Numbered from the stretch's first letter, positions 18,049 to 27,134 are shown. The stretch is DNA of 64,000 nucleotides from Rubrobacter tropicus (GCF_011492945.1 NZ_CP045119.1:558001-622000); one strand, 5' to 3'. A program made the numbers and translations. Notes: generated by a model from the sequence alone, not told the origin.

Positions 18049-18261
18049 ATGGCGGAGACGAGGGTTTTGCGGGTGCCCGATATGAGCTGCGGGCACTGCG
18101 AGATGAGCGTTCAGGAGGCCCTGGACGAGCTCGACGGGGTGGAGCGGTCGAAGGCCGATCACACGACGGGCAGGGTCGAGTTGTCCTACGATGGAAGTAA
18201 GGTCACCGACGAAAAGCTCCAGGAAGCCATCGAAGAGGCCGGTTACACGCTCCAGGCCTGA
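18049..18261 (+). CDS. copZ: Copper chaperone, CopZ/HMA type
   Basis: A 70-residue heavy-metal-associated domain with M-S-C-G-H-C at the N-terminal metal loop, the His variant of C-x-x-C typical of copper chaperones. It would deliver Cu(I) to CopA or CsoR in the cytoplasm. ATG 18049 follows GGAGAGGAG. Last gene of the copper operon. Confidence 0.92.
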   Translation: MAETRVLRVPDMSCGHCEMSVQEALDELDGVERSKADHTTGRVELSYDGSKVTDEKLQEAIEEAGYTLQA

Positions 18262-18262
18262 G

Positions 18263-18316
18263 CTACAAAGCTATCAGCTTTTTGCTCTTGCTGATAGCTG
18301 ACCGCTGATAGCTCTA
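18263..18316 (+). repeat. TCAGC-type intergenic repeat with T-rich loop
   Basis: GCTATCAGC, TTTTTGCTCTTG and GCTGATAGC form an inverted repeat followed by a further GCTGATAGCTCT unit. It lies between the convergent copZ and CorC-type genes and could end transcription from the left. Confidence 0.7.
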
Positions 18317-19630
18317 AAAACCTTCGTTCGTCTCGGCGCCGCCGTTCTCCGTGACCACCACCTTCGCGACCCTGGGGCCGTCGATCTCGTCGACGCGCAG
18401 GAGGTGGCCGTCTATGCCGACCTCGTCGCCGACTTCGGGGGCGCGGCCCAGGGCGCCGAGGACCAGGCCGCCGATGGTCTCGAAATCCGCGCTCTCGAAG
18501 CGGGAGCCGAGGGCGTTGTTCACCGTGGGGATGGGGGCGCGGCCGTCGATGGCGTGGGAACCATCCGGAAGTTTTTCGACGTCCGGCTCCTCCTCGTCGA
18601 ACTCATCCCGGATCTCGCCGACTATCTCCTCCAGGATGTCCTCTATGGTGATGAGGCCCTCGAAGGAGCCCCACTCGTCGATTACGACGGCCATCTGGAT
18701 CTCCTGCCGCTGAAAATCCTCCAGGATGTTCTCTATGGAGCGGCTCTCGGGGACGATGATCACCTCGCGCGCAAGGTCCCTCGCCGTAACGTCTGACCCG
18801 ACGTCGCCCTCGGGCCCGACGGCGCGCAGCACGTCCTTGACGTGGACCGCGCCGATAACCCTGTCGGGGGCGTGCTCCTCGTGGACCGGGTAACGGGTGT
18901 AGTTGCCGGCCCCGACCACCGGGATCAGGTCTTTGAGCTTCAGGTGGCCCGGGATGGCGACGACGTCGGGGCGGGGGACCATGATCTCGCGCGCCGGCGT
19001 GTTCTCGAGGTTGAACACGCCCCTCAGCCGGCTCTCTTCGTCCCTCTCCAGCACGCCCTGTTCGGTGCTCTGGGCGATCAGCTGGCGGATCTCCTGCTCC
19101 GAATGGGTGTCGTCGCCCTCCGAGGCCGGCGCCACCCCCAGGGCGCCCGTTATGGCGTTCGCCGTACCGTTGAAGACTATGGTGAAGGGCAGGAGCAGGT
19201 AGTAGAAGAACCGCATGAACGGTGCCACGAACAGCGAGGTCCCCTCGGCCTTCTGGATGGCGAAGGTCTTGGGCGCGAGCTCCCCGAAGACCACGTGCAA
19301 AAAGGAGGCGATGAACAGGGCTATGGCTATGGCTATGGGGTGCAGCAACGACGCCGGGATGCCGAGCGTCTCGAGCAGGGGCTCTATGAGGTTCGCGATG
19401 GCAGGCTCGGCGAGGGCGCCGATGCCGAGCGAGCAGACCGTGATGCCCAGCTGGCAGACGGCGAGGTACTGGTCGAGCTTCTGCTGGGCCACCTTGACGA
19501 GGCCGGCGGAAGGCTTGCGCTCCGCGACCAGCCGGTCAACCTGTGTCGCCCGTATCCTCACGAACGCGAACTCGGCGGCCACGAACAGGCCGTTCAGGGC
19601 AACGAGCAAGAGGGCGGCCAGGATCCTCAA
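18314..19630 (-). CDS. HlyC/CorC family protein: DUF21 membrane domain, CBS pair, CorC_HlyC domain
   Basis: A 438-residue (or longer) membrane protein. A DUF21/CNNM-type transmembrane domain fills the first 150 residues, followed by a CBS pair (about 210-330) and a C-terminal CorC/HlyC domain. Relatives are involved in Mg2+/Co2+ homeostasis. The listed start is TTG 19630, which has no ribosome site and cuts into the first helix. A CTG at 19663 in the same frame lies five bases after GAGGAG and would restore a normal N-terminus of 11 further residues. I think the CTG start is likely real, but keep the conservative coordinate. Confidence 0.85.
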   Translation of the reverse strand: MRILAALLLVALNGLFVAAEFAFVRIRATQVDRLVAERKPSAGLVKVAQQKLDQYLAVCQLGITVCSLGIGALAEPAIANLIEPLLETLGIPASLLHPIAIAIALFIASFLHVVFGELAPKTFAIQKAEGTSLFVAPFMRFFYYLLLPFTIVFNGTANAITGALGVAPASEGDDTHSEQEIRQLIAQSTEQGVLERDEESRLRGVFNLENTPAREIMVPRPDVVAIPGHLKLKDLIPVVGAGNYTRYPVHEEHAPDRVIGAVHVKDVLRAVGPEGDVGSDVTARDLAREVIIVPESRSIENILEDFQRQEIQMAVVIDEWGSFEGLITIEDILEEIVGEIRDEFDEEEPDVEKLPDGSHAIDGRAPIPTVNNALGSRFESADFETIGGLVLGALGRAPEVGDEVGIDGHLLRVDEIDGPRVAKVVVTENGGAETNEGF

Positions 19631-19786
19631 GATCGGCAGGCCGGCGGACGCTACAAAGTCCAGGATGACTCCTCGAAAGTCGGGGGGCGCCCCCTGAAGG
19701 GAGGCGCGCAGATACTAAATGTTTCGTCTGTGTCCATTAACGCGACGCTGAATATACCATCCGTAACCCCGGTCCGAACCCGCCCC

Positions 19787-20819
19787 TCAGTACAGCAGCC
19801 GCTTGTCGAGCACGTTGACGAGCTCTTTACCGGCCAGGTAGCGCCCGAGGTTCTCGCAGAAAAGGTCAGTCTGGGCGGCGTTTATCAACTCCGGCACGAC
19901 GTCGGTCGTGTGGGCGCTCACGATCACGTTCTCCATCTCCCAGAGCGGGCTCTCCTCCGGCAAAGGCTCGACCTCGAACACGTCGAGCGCGGCCCCCGAG
20001 AGATGCCCGCTACCAAGGGCCTCGACAAGCGCGGCCTCCTCCACGACCTTCCCGCGCCCGACGTTTGCGAAGTAGGCGCCGGGCTTGATGGCCGCGATGG
20101 TCTTCGCGTCGAACAGCCCCTCGGTCTGAGGGGTGCCAGGCAGGGTCAGGGCGACAAAGTCCGCCTCGGCCAAAACTTCGTGCAGGTTCTCCGTCTCATA
20201 CAGCCCGTCGAACGAATTCCATGCGGCGTCCTCCTCGCGCACGACTCGCTTCACGCCCACGACGCGCATCCCGAAGGGGCGGGCCCTGTCGGCTATGGCC
20301 CTTCCTATGCTACCCGTCCCGACGACGCACAGCGTCTTCCGCTCCAGCGTTCCGGTCGTCCCCTGGCGCCAGGTCTTCGCCGCCTTGTCCTTTCTCAAGA
20401 GGTCGAGGTCCTTGACGTGCTGGAGCATGCCCATCAGCACGAACTCGGCGAGCGGACCGGAGTAGATGCCGCTGGCCGTCGTCACCACGACGTCCGTATC
20501 CACGAGGCCCGCGGTCCGCGCCACCTCCCCGGCCCCGGCCATGCTCCCCTGAACCCACCGCAGCTTCGGAGCGACCTGCATCAAATCCCCGACGTGCCCA
20601 CGCGGGAAGTCGTAGAGCACCTCCGCCTCGGCGAGCATTTCGAGGAACTCCTCTTCTTGCTCCGGTGACCGACCCCACCCTCGGGACCGTTGTGGTCCCC
20701 TCCCAGCGGGGCGGCGGGACGAGGTCGGGCCGGTAGAGGACCTTCAGCCTACCGTCCACCCCCCGAATGCGGCGGACGAACTCTTCCTCGAAAAAGCTCG
20801 ATATGACCACCGTGGGCAA
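19787..20819 (-). pseudogene. D-2-hydroxyacid dehydrogenase gene with frameshifts near its 5' end
   Basis: The frame ending at 19787 encodes about 283 residues of an NAD-dependent 2-hydroxyacid dehydrogenase: G-T-G-S-I-G nucleotide loop, N-V-G-R-G-K (catalytic Arg) and S-A-H-T-T-D (catalytic His). The missing N-terminus is in another frame from ATG 20819 (M-P-T-V-V-I-S-S-F up to P-P-P-R-W-E-G). Between about 20640 and 20700 all three frames carry recognisable pieces: G-D-H-N-G-P-E in one and S-P-E-Q-E-E-E-F in the next. Two small indels at G-runs explain this. It may be a decayed gene or assembly error; a shortened protein from 20638 could still be made. Confidence 0.6.
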
Positions 20820-20838
20820 TGCGTCTCCTTTTGTCGTG

Positions 20839-21066
20839 TGTCAGCTAGTCAGCATTTCAGCTAGTCAGCTTAGACCTTTGCGGGCCGCGGTGCCGTTCGC
20901 GCTCGCGGCAGCCTCGAGCGGGAGGCTTCTATGGGGGCCGTGATCTTCCAAAAACCTGAAAGGTTGACCAGCCGAAAGCGGAGCCCGCAGGGCGCAGCGT
21001 GCTGAAAGTGGAGGCCAAAGGCCGTAACGTGCTGACAAGCGGAGGCGAAGCCGCAGCGTACGCGGC
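20839..21066 (+). repeat. Composite repeat region ahead of a Nudix gene
   Basis: It starts with GTCAGCTAGTCAGC units (20839-20871). From about 20960 it holds three imperfect copies of a unit near GCTGAAAGCGGAGGC followed by AAGGCCGCAGCGT. The second unit type recurs at 21890-21970 and 45355-45390. No ORF of its own is convincing here. Confidence 0.65.
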
Positions 21067-21083
21067 GACCGAAGGGAGGAGCA

Positions 21084-21716
21084 TTGGACGAACGGATCGA
21101 CGTGCTGGATGAGGCCGGGGGGCGCACCGGGGAGGTGGTCTGGAAGAGCGAGGCGCACCGGCTGGGGCTCTGGCACGGGTGTTTCCACTGCTGGATCTGC
21201 GCGCCAGCAACCGGAACCGGCGGTCCGTTCTTGCTCGCCCAGCGCCGCGCCGCCGAGAAGGACACCTGGCCGGGATACCTGGACGTAACCGCGGCCGGGC
21301 ACCTTGCAACGGGGGAAGAGCCCCTCGACGGGCTGCGCGAGGTCGAGGAGGAGCTCGGCCTGCCGGTCCACCCGGACAGGCTAGTCCCCCTCGGCACCCG
21401 CCGCGTCGAGCTCGAGATACCCGGCGGACTGGACCGGGAGTTCCACCACGTGTTCCTCCTCCTGGAAGACACCCCCCCGAGAGACCTCCGGCTGCAACGA
21501 GAAGAAGTCGAGGCCGTGCTCCGCATCGACCTGGACGACGCCGAGATCCTGTGGAGCGCGGGCTCCGCGCCGGCCCGCGAGTACCCGGCCGGAGCACCCT
21601 TCGACACGCGGATCGTCCCCGAGGACTTCGTCCCCTACGAAGACGACTACCTGCGCCAGGTATCCCTCGCCGCCCGGCAAACCCTGGCCGGAAACCGTCC
21701 CGAGAAGATCTTCTAG
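21084..21716 (+). CDS. Nudix hydrolase, isopentenyl-diphosphate-isomerase-like subgroup
   Basis: A 210-residue Nudix protein. The box reads G-H-L-A-T-G-E then six residues and R-E-V-E-E-E-L-G, one residue shorter than the consensus. N-terminal W-H-x-C-F-H-C-W and D-V-T-A-A-G place it with a subgroup related to IPP isomerase and YfcD-like hydrolases; the substrate is unknown. TTG 21084 follows GGAGGAG, which decides the start. Confidence 0.82.
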   Translation: MDERIDVLDEAGGRTGEVVWKSEAHRLGLWHGCFHCWICAPATGTGGPFLLAQRRAAEKDTWPGYLDVTAAGHLATGEEPLDGLREVEEELGLPVHPDRLVPLGTRRVELEIPGGLDREFHHVFLLLEDTPPRDLRLQREEVEAVLRIDLDDAEILWSAGSAPAREYPAGAPFDTRIVPEDFVPYEDDYLRQVSLAARQTLAGNRPEKIF

Positions 21717-21987
21717 AGCGGGTTTTCGGAAGCTGATCGCTTCCGAAGACCGCGCCATCAGCGATCAGCCCGCTTCGGCCTTACGGCCTACGCTCTCAGC
21801 GGTCAGCTTTTCTGTCTTCGGCTGACCGCTTTTCCAGACAGGTTCACTCTCTTTGCAAACCGCTTTAGAGTGATCCTAAGAACACAAAGCTGACAGGCCG
21901 AAAGCGAGGCCTGCGGAGCAGGCCGAAGCGGGCTGAGAGTGGAGGCGAAGCCGCAGCGGGCTGACGAGCCGCGAAGCGGCGTGCTCC
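21717..21987 (+). repeat. Longest composite intergenic element (about 270 bp)
   Basis: From the stop codon: hairpin with arms around TTTTCGGAAGC / GCTTCCGAAGA closed by GCGG/CCGC, then CATCAGCGATCAGC, a CTTCGGCC-TACGGCC hairpin, CTCAGCGGTCAGC, an inverted GCTGACCGC, the element CTTTGCAAACCGCTTTAGAG (21851-21870), and copies of GGAGGCGAAGCCGCAGCGG. The gap between the Nudix gene and the next gene contains nothing else. Confidence 0.75.
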
Positions 21988-22419
21988 CTACCCCAGCTCC
22001 CCGAGTTGGCGGACGGCGAGGTCCGCCTTCCAGCCCGCGCTCCTGGCGTCCCGCGAGACGTTCTCCGCGTGGGGATCTACCGCCCCGGCATTCTCGACCA
22101 GCTCCAGTAGCGCGTGGGTAACGCCGGCGGCGAGGTGCGTGGCCGCGGCGCCGAGCGCCCTGCCGCCCTTCGGCAGCCCCGGCACGTTACAGACGGCCAA
22201 CGTCGCCAGGTCGGCGCAGGCGAGCGCAGCCTCGATGGTCGAGTCGGACGTTCCATCTGCGGTTTCGGCCAGTGAAGCCAGGCGCCGTCCGAGGTCCGTG
22301 GCGAGCCCCCGAACCGTCTCTAGACGCAGGTCGTCTTCGGGGCCCGACCGGCACGCCTCCACGAGAAGATCCGCCGCCACGACACCGGCCGACGCCACGC
22401 TAACGCACCCGGGAGCCAT
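21988..22419 (-). CDS. Ala-rich helical protein of unknown function
   Basis: A 143-residue acidic, Ala/Leu-rich protein without membrane spans. It has some resemblance to the helical cyclodeaminase/cyclohydrolase fold (small residues S-V-A-S-A-G and G-L-P-K-G-G), but I cannot assign it. TAGAAT six bases before ATG 22419 and the lack of a ribosome site point to a leaderless message; a GTG directly upstream (22422) is an alternative. Confidence 0.55.
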   Translation of the reverse strand: MAPGCVSVASAGVVAADLLVEACRSGPEDDLRLETVRGLATDLGRRLASLAETADGTSDSTIEAALACADLATLAVCNVPGLPKGGRALGAAATHLAAGVTHALLELVENAGAVDPHAENVSRDARSAGWKADLAVRQLGELG

Positions 22420-22425
22420 CACGAT

Positions 22426-22431
22426 ATTCTA
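22426..22431 (-). promoter_or_regulatory. -10 box of a probable leaderless promoter (Ala-rich protein)
   Basis: TAGAAT on the minus strand, then six bases, then ATG 22419. Confidence 0.5.
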
Positions 22432-22435
22432 TCCG

Positions 22436-22462
22436 AAGCCTGAGAGCCGACCGCCGATAGCC
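22436..22462 (+). repeat. Short TCAGC-type intergenic repeat
   Basis: CTGAGAGCCGACCGCCGATAGCC, a degenerate single unit of the intergenic repeat family, just past the stop of a DUF1206 gene. Confidence 0.5.
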
Positions 22463-23293
22463 CTACCCGGTCTCTATTCGCCGGTAGCGGGCCACGACGA
22501 ACATGAAGAGGCCGAAGCAGGCAAGGCCGGCCGCGACGGCGCCGAGGAGGTAGGGGCCGAAGGGTTGGCTTGCGAGCGCGGAGAGGGCGCCGCCGAGGCC
22601 GCGGGCCCGGCTCGGGTCGAACCGGAGCGCCGCCTGCACGAGAAAGACGCCCATGACGCAGAAGACGACCCCCCTGGCGGCGTGCCCGAGCCGGCCGGCG
22701 CGCCTGGTCCAGGTCCTCTCTGCGGGTCCCATCTCGCCGGGCTTGAGCTTCTCCATGAACTTCGCGTCGTAGGCCCGGTAGAATTGGAAGAGGCCTATCG
22801 CTACGATCCCCACGCCGGCCGCGACGGTCAGGTAGCGGCCGAGGGGCTGGCGCAGGAGCGTCGCGGTCCAGTCGTCGGGCCCGCCTCCTCCACCGCCGCC
22901 GGACCCCAGGGCCACGCCTCCCACGCTCACCGCCAGGGCAACGTGGAACAGGCCGTTGACGACATGGTCAGAACGCTTGACGACCCCCTTCGCGTCCCTG
23001 CCCTCGTTCTCCGGGTCGAGGACGCCCTGAAAGAGGCGCCACACCGCGTACCCGAGAAGGCCAAGGGCGACGAGGCCGAGCAAGACCCTCCCCAGCGGCG
23101 CGAGCAGAATCGTCTGAAGCGCCCCCTCCTGTCCCGCCGCCTCGCCGCCACCGCCCAACGCGGCCCGAAAAGCGAGCACCCCCACCAGCACGTAAACGAC
23201 CCCGTAGGCCGCGTACCCGAAGCGGGCCACCCGCCCGATCCAGGGCCTCGCCTCCCTGGCCGCCCGCCGCGCCCCGTCCTTGGCTTTGGACAT
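22463..23293 (-). CDS. DUF1206 family membrane protein (copy 2)
   Basis: A 276-residue protein with six hydrophobic segments arranged as three repeats of a two-helix unit, each with an aromatic and glycine pattern (F-G-Y-A-A-Y-G, L-G-Y-A-V-W), typical of DUF1206. Function unknown. A Gly-rich run near 145 is low-complexity. ATG 23293 (M-S-K-A-K) is preferred over the open frame to 23359. It follows a paralogue by about 90 bases, so the pair arose by tandem duplication. Confidence 0.82.
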   Translation of the reverse strand: MSKAKDGARRAAREARPWIGRVARFGYAAYGVVYVLVGVLAFRAALGGGGEAAGQEGALQTILLAPLGRVLLGLVALGLLGYAVWRLFQGVLDPENEGRDAKGVVKRSDHVVNGLFHVALAVSVGGVALGSGGGGGGGPDDWTATLLRQPLGRYLTVAAGVGIVAIGLFQFYRAYDAKFMEKLKPGEMGPAERTWTRRAGRLGHAARGVVFCVMGVFLVQAALRFDPSRARGLGGALSALASQPFGPYLLGAVAAGLACFGLFMFVVARYRRIETG

Positions 23294-23357
23294 CCCACCC
23301 CGCGCCACCCAAACCCCCTTACGACGTATCCACGAGATCGGCCCATAGCCGGGAGTC

Positions 23358-23386
23358 AAAAGCTAAAGGCTGAAAGCCGGTAGCCC
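23358..23386 (+). repeat. Short TCAGC-type repeat between the DUF1206 genes
   Basis: AAAGCTAAAGGCTGAAAGCCGGTAGCC: two units of the intergenic repeat family, in the gap between the tandem genes. Confidence 0.5.
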
Positions 23387-24235
23387 TCAAGACGTATCTA
23401 TGTGCCGGTGTCTGGCGACGAGAAACATGAAGGCGCCGTAGATCATCAGCCCCGCCGCCACCGCGGCGAGCATGAAGGAGCCCAAAGGTTGCTGTTGGAG
23501 GGTCTCCAGGGCCCCGCCGAGGCCCCTGGTCTTCTCCGGGTTCGACTGGTAGGTCGCCAGGAGCACGAAGGCCCCGGCGAGGCCGAGGGCCAGGGCGCGG
23601 GCGGCGGTGCCGACGCGGCCGGCCAGCGTCACGCCGAACTCCTCCGCGCCGTGCATCCGGTGGAGCTTCAGCTCGCCTTTGAACTTCGCCCCGTAGGCCG
23701 CGTAGAGCTGGTAGAGGGCGACGCCTATCACGCCGATACCGACAAGGGTTACCAGAATCCTGCCGAGCGGCGGCTGGTAGGCCATGACGCTCGCGGCCAT
23801 CGCGTCCTCCGAGCTGTCCTCCGCCCCGAAGACCGACTGGGCCGCGGTGTAGGCCAGGGCCGCGTGGATCGCCCCGCTCCCGACGTAGCAGACGCGGCGC
23901 ACGACGCCGTGGGCGTCCGAGCCCCTGTCGTCCGGGTCCGTGACCCCCTGCACGACTTTCCACGCCGCGTACCCGAAGAGCCCGGCCGAGAGAACCACCA
24001 GCAACAACCCCCCGAGCGGCTGGGTCCCGATGCTCTGCATGGCGCCGTCGGGGCTGGCGGTCTTCCCGCCCATCCCGAGCGCCTCGAGCATCGCCAGCAG
24101 GCCGATGGTGGCGTAGACGACGCCCTTCGCCACGTAGCCGAACCGGGCGAAGGCGTCCACCCAGGGCCGCGCGTGCCTGGCCGCCGCCTCTGCGCGATCC
24201 TGCACCTCTTCGACCGGCGGACCCGCTCGTGCCAC
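23387..24235 (-). CDS. DUF1206 family membrane protein (copy 1)
   Basis: A 282-residue paralogue of the downstream gene with the same three two-helix repeats, and the shared ending (M-F-L-V-A-R-H-R-H-I versus M-F-V-V-A-R-Y-R-R-I). GTG 24235 has GAAGGGGG upstream. It is divergent from nadE. Confidence 0.82.
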   Translation of the reverse strand: MARAGPPVEEVQDRAEAAARHARPWVDAFARFGYVAKGVVYATIGLLAMLEALGMGGKTASPDGAMQSIGTQPLGGLLLVVLSAGLFGYAAWKVVQGVTDPDDRGSDAHGVVRRVCYVGSGAIHAALAYTAAQSVFGAEDSSEDAMAASVMAYQPPLGRILVTLVGIGVIGVALYQLYAAYGAKFKGELKLHRMHGAEEFGVTLAGRVGTAARALALGLAGAFVLLATYQSNPEKTRGLGGALETLQQQPLGSFMLAAVAAGLMIYGAFMFLVARHRHIDTS

Positions 24236-24370
24236 CCGCTACCCCCTTCGTTTTCGGACGAGACGCCTGCGGTCCCGCGAGCACTTTACACCCGAAGGGA
24301 TGGCTCTGTCGGAATCGGCGAGTGTAATGCCGATGTGGAAACCAACCCGGCACGAACCAACCCGGCGCGA

Positions 24371-24376
24371 TATATT
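24371..24376 (+). promoter_or_regulatory. -10 box of a probable leaderless promoter (nadE)
   Basis: TATATT, then GGGGCC, then ATG 24383. Exact six-base spacing and no separate ribosome site. Confidence 0.6.
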
Positions 24377-24382
24377 GGGGCC

Positions 24383-26101
24383 ATGAGGGTCGCTCTCGCG
24401 CAGATCAACACCACCGTAGGCGACGTGTGGGGCAACGTCGAGAAGATGACGGGCGCCGTGGGGCGGGCCGTGGACGCCGGCGCCGAGCTCGTCGCCTTCC
24501 CGGAGCTCACCGTCACGGGCTACCCGCCCGAGGATTTGCTGATGCGCCCGAGCTTTATCCAGGAGAACCTGGAGGGGCTGGAGACGTTCGCCAGGACGGT
24601 ACCCGAGGGGATCACTTGCGCGGCAGGTTTCGTCGACCTGAACGGAGACCTCTTCAACTCCTGCGCCGTAGTCTCGGGCGGGGAGATCCTCCACCGCTAC
24701 CACAAGCGCTACCTGCCCAACTACGGGGTCTTCGACGAGAACCGCTACTTCAGGGAGGGTTCGGGGGCGCCGATGATCCGGACGGGCGGGGCGCTCGTCG
24801 GGATCAGCGTCTGCGAAGACATCTGGTACCCGGGGGGGCCCGCCCGCGAGCAGGCGCTCGCCGGCGCGAGCGTGCTGCTCAACATCTCGGCCTCCCCCTA
24901 CCACCGCCAGAAGGGCGCCTTCCGCGAGAGGATGCTCGGCGTCAGGGCGTCAGACTACGGCTGCTACGTCGTCTTCTGCAACCTCGTCGGCGGCCAAGAC
25001 GAGCTCGTCTTCGACGGCCACTCTGTTGTCTTCGACCCCGAAGGGCGCCTCGTCGCCAGGGCGAAGCAGTTCGAGGAAGACCTGCTCGTCGCGGACCTCC
25101 ATCCTTCGGAGTCGCTCATACAGCGCCTCCACGATCCCCGTCCCCGCAAGGAGAACCCGGAGCGGGAGCCCGAGATCGTAAGCGTCCCGGACCACCACTC
25201 CGCCGCGAAAGACGCCGTCCAACCGCGGGTCGAGCCGTACCCGTCCGAGGAGGGCGAGGTGCTCGAAGCGCTCGTCCTCGGCCTGCGGGACTACTTCCAA
25301 AAAAACGGTTTCTCGCGCGCCGTGCTCGGCCTTTCGGGGGGGATAGACTCCTCGCTCGCCGCGGCGGTCGCCGTGCGCGCCCTCGGGCCGCAGAACGTCA
25401 CGGGCGTCCTCATGCCGAGCCGCTACACCTCGGACCTCTCCAACACGGACGCCGTGGCGCTCGCCAAGAACTTCGGCATCGACACCCAGACCATCCCCAT
25501 AGGCCCCGCCTTTGACGCCTACGGCGAGATGATGCGGGACGCCTTCAAGGGGCTGCCCGAAGACGTCACGGAGGAGAACCTGCAGAGCCGCATCAGGGGC
25601 AACATCCTGATGGCCCTCTCCAACAAGTTCGGTTGGATAGTGCTCTCCACCGGCAACAAGAGCGAGATGAGCGTCGGCTACTCGACCCTCTACGGCGACT
25701 CGGCCGGCGGCTTCGCCGTCATAAAAGACGTCCCCAAAAACCTCGTCTACCGGGTCTCGCACGAGGTCAACAGGGTGGAGGGGCGGGAGATGATCCCAAA
25801 CTCCGTCCTCGATAAGGAACCCTCGGCCGAACTGCGCGAGGACCAGCGCGACACCGACTCCCTGCCGCCCTACGACGTGCTCGACCCGATCCTCGAGGCG
25901 TACATCGAAGAGGACAAGGGCATCTCCGAGATCGTGGCCTCGGGCTACGACGAGGACGACGTCCGTCGCATAGTCGGCCTCGTCGACCGGGCCGAGTACA
26001 AACGCCGCCAGGCCCCGACCGGCATAAAAGTGACGGGCCGCGCCTTCGGCCGCGACCGCCGCATGCCCATCACCAACCGCTACAAAGAACGCAAGAGTTA
26101 G
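24383..26101 (+). CDS. nadE: Glutamine-dependent NAD+ synthetase
   Basis: A 572-residue fusion of glutaminase and synthetase domains that makes NAD+ from deamido-NAD+, ATP and glutamine. The nitrilase-type glutaminase has its triad Glu41 (F-P-E-L), Lys108 (H-K-R-Y-L-P-N-Y) and Cys144 (S-V-C-E-D). The synthetase domain carries the ATP loop S-G-G-I-D-S at 318-323 and S-T-G-N-K-S-E. ATG 24383 is fixed by the -10 box six bases upstream; the longer open frame is an antisense shadow of the DUF1206 gene. Confidence 0.95.
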   Translation: MRVALAQINTTVGDVWGNVEKMTGAVGRAVDAGAELVAFPELTVTGYPPEDLLMRPSFIQENLEGLETFARTVPEGITCAAGFVDLNGDLFNSCAVVSGGEILHRYHKRYLPNYGVFDENRYFREGSGAPMIRTGGALVGISVCEDIWYPGGPAREQALAGASVLLNISASPYHRQKGAFRERMLGVRASDYGCYVVFCNLVGGQDELVFDGHSVVFDPEGRLVARAKQFEEDLLVADLHPSESLIQRLHDPRPRKENPEREPEIVSVPDHHSAAKDAVQPRVEPYPSEEGEVLEALVLGLRDYFQKNGFSRAVLGLSGGIDSSLAAAVAVRALGPQNVTGVLMPSRYTSDLSNTDAVALAKNFGIDTQTIPIGPAFDAYGEMMRDAFKGLPEDVTEENLQSRIRGNILMALSNKFGWIVLSTGNKSEMSVGYSTLYGDSAGGFAVIKDVPKNLVYRVSHEVNRVEGREMIPNSVLDKEPSAELREDQRDTDSLPPYDVLDPILEAYIEEDKGISEIVASGYDEDDVRRIVGLVDRAEYKRRQAPTGIKVTGRAFGRDRRMPITNRYKERKS

Positions 26102-26260
26102 CGGTCCGCTTCGCGAACCGCGCTTTCAGCTTTCAGCCGTGAGCTTTTTCATGGGTTGCGGAATCTTCTGTTGAATTCATGGCTTCTTCCGTCGGACAAA
26201 AATGTAGCCAATCGCTTTCGACTACCAGGCTTTAGCTGAAAGCTGACGGCTGAAAGCTCC
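26101..26260 (+). repeat. Composite intergenic element between convergent genes
   Basis: Starts at the nadE stop with hairpin GCGGTCCGC-TTC-GCGAACCGC (26101-26121), then GCTTTCAGCTTTCAGC and GAGCTTTTTC; after an unrelated AT-richer stretch (26150-26225) an inverted set GCTGAAAGCTGACGGCTG closes the element. Confidence 0.75.
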
Positions 26261-27133
26261 CTACACCACGTCCCGTCTGCTGAAGACGAGCGCGGCGACC
26301 ACCACGAAGACTATCGCGTACGCGGCCACGACCAGCGCCGCCTGTCCCGGGTCCACGGGCGGGTTCGGCGGGGAGAAGGGGCCTTCGGCGAAGGAGTTGG
26401 CGAGGAAGGTGGAGTTCTGGCCGGGGAAGAACTCCCTGGCGTCCTGGAAGGCTTCGTTCTGGATCGGGAGGCTCAGGACCAGAGTCTCCAGCACGAGGAC
26501 GTAGACGAGCCCGAGCCCGACCGAGAGCGCGGTGCTCCTGAAGAGCGTGGCGAGTAATGCCCCGAACGCCGCCCAGAGCGTGAGGATCAAAACCCCCGAA
26601 CCGAAGGCCCGGACGAGTTCGCCGGCCGGCGGCCAGCCAACCGGGCTCCCCTCCAGGCCGGCGATGACGTAGCCCGCGGCGGCGCTGCCGACGAAGACCG
26701 CGATCACGAACAATACGAGGACCACCCAGAGCGCCAGGAGCTTGCCGCCGAAGACCTGGGGACGGTTCGGGCGCTGGGTGACGATCGTCTTGAGCGTGCC
26801 CCAGCCATACTCGCCCCCCACGACCAGGGTGCCCAGGATCAGGGCTATGGCGCCTCCCAGGTTGCCGAAGACGGGCATGGTGCTGGAGACGAGGTTCTCC
26901 GGTAGCAGGGACCGGAGTTGATCCTCCTGAAATTGCCGTTCCTGCTGCTGGATCTGCTCCCTCTCCCGCTCCGGGATGTCCTCTGGCACGGGGGGCGACG
27001 GGGCGTTTACGAGGAAGACGTAGACCACCGCGTAGCCGACGATCACCGTCAGGACCAGCCAGATAAGGCCGAGCACCCACACCGCCGGCCGCCTGCGGAG
27101 CTTGAGCGACTCGGCCCTGAAGCTCGCGCCCAC
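26261..27133 (-). CDS. ABC-2 type transporter permease
   Basis: A 290-residue membrane protein with about six helices and a charged Gln/Glu-rich segment (about 50-75) after the first one, as in ABC-2 permeases of drug or lipid exporters. GTG 27133. It follows its ATPase by one base and forms the exporter with it. Confidence 0.82.
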   Translation of the reverse strand: MGASFRAESLKLRRRPAVWVLGLIWLVLTVIVGYAVVYVFLVNAPSPPVPEDIPEREREQIQQQERQFQEDQLRSLLPENLVSSTMPVFGNLGGAIALILGTLVVGGEYGWGTLKTIVTQRPNRPQVFGGKLLALWVVLVLFVIAVFVGSAAAGYVIAGLEGSPVGWPPAGELVRAFGSGVLILTLWAAFGALLATLFRSTALSVGLGLVYVLVLETLVLSLPIQNEAFQDAREFFPGQNSTFLANSFAEGPFSPPNPPVDPGQAALVVAAYAIVFVVVAALVFSRRDVV

Positions 27134-27134
27134 C

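Noticed and set aside
18842-20668. 608-codon plus-strand open frame
   Set aside because: Lies antisense to the CorC-type and dehydrogenase genes. Its protein is Arg/Gly/His-rich without domains, a typical shadow in GC-rich DNA.
22463-24235. Frameshifted single large membrane protein
   Set aside because: The two DUF1206 genes are each complete with start, stop and full repeat set, so they are tandem paralogues.
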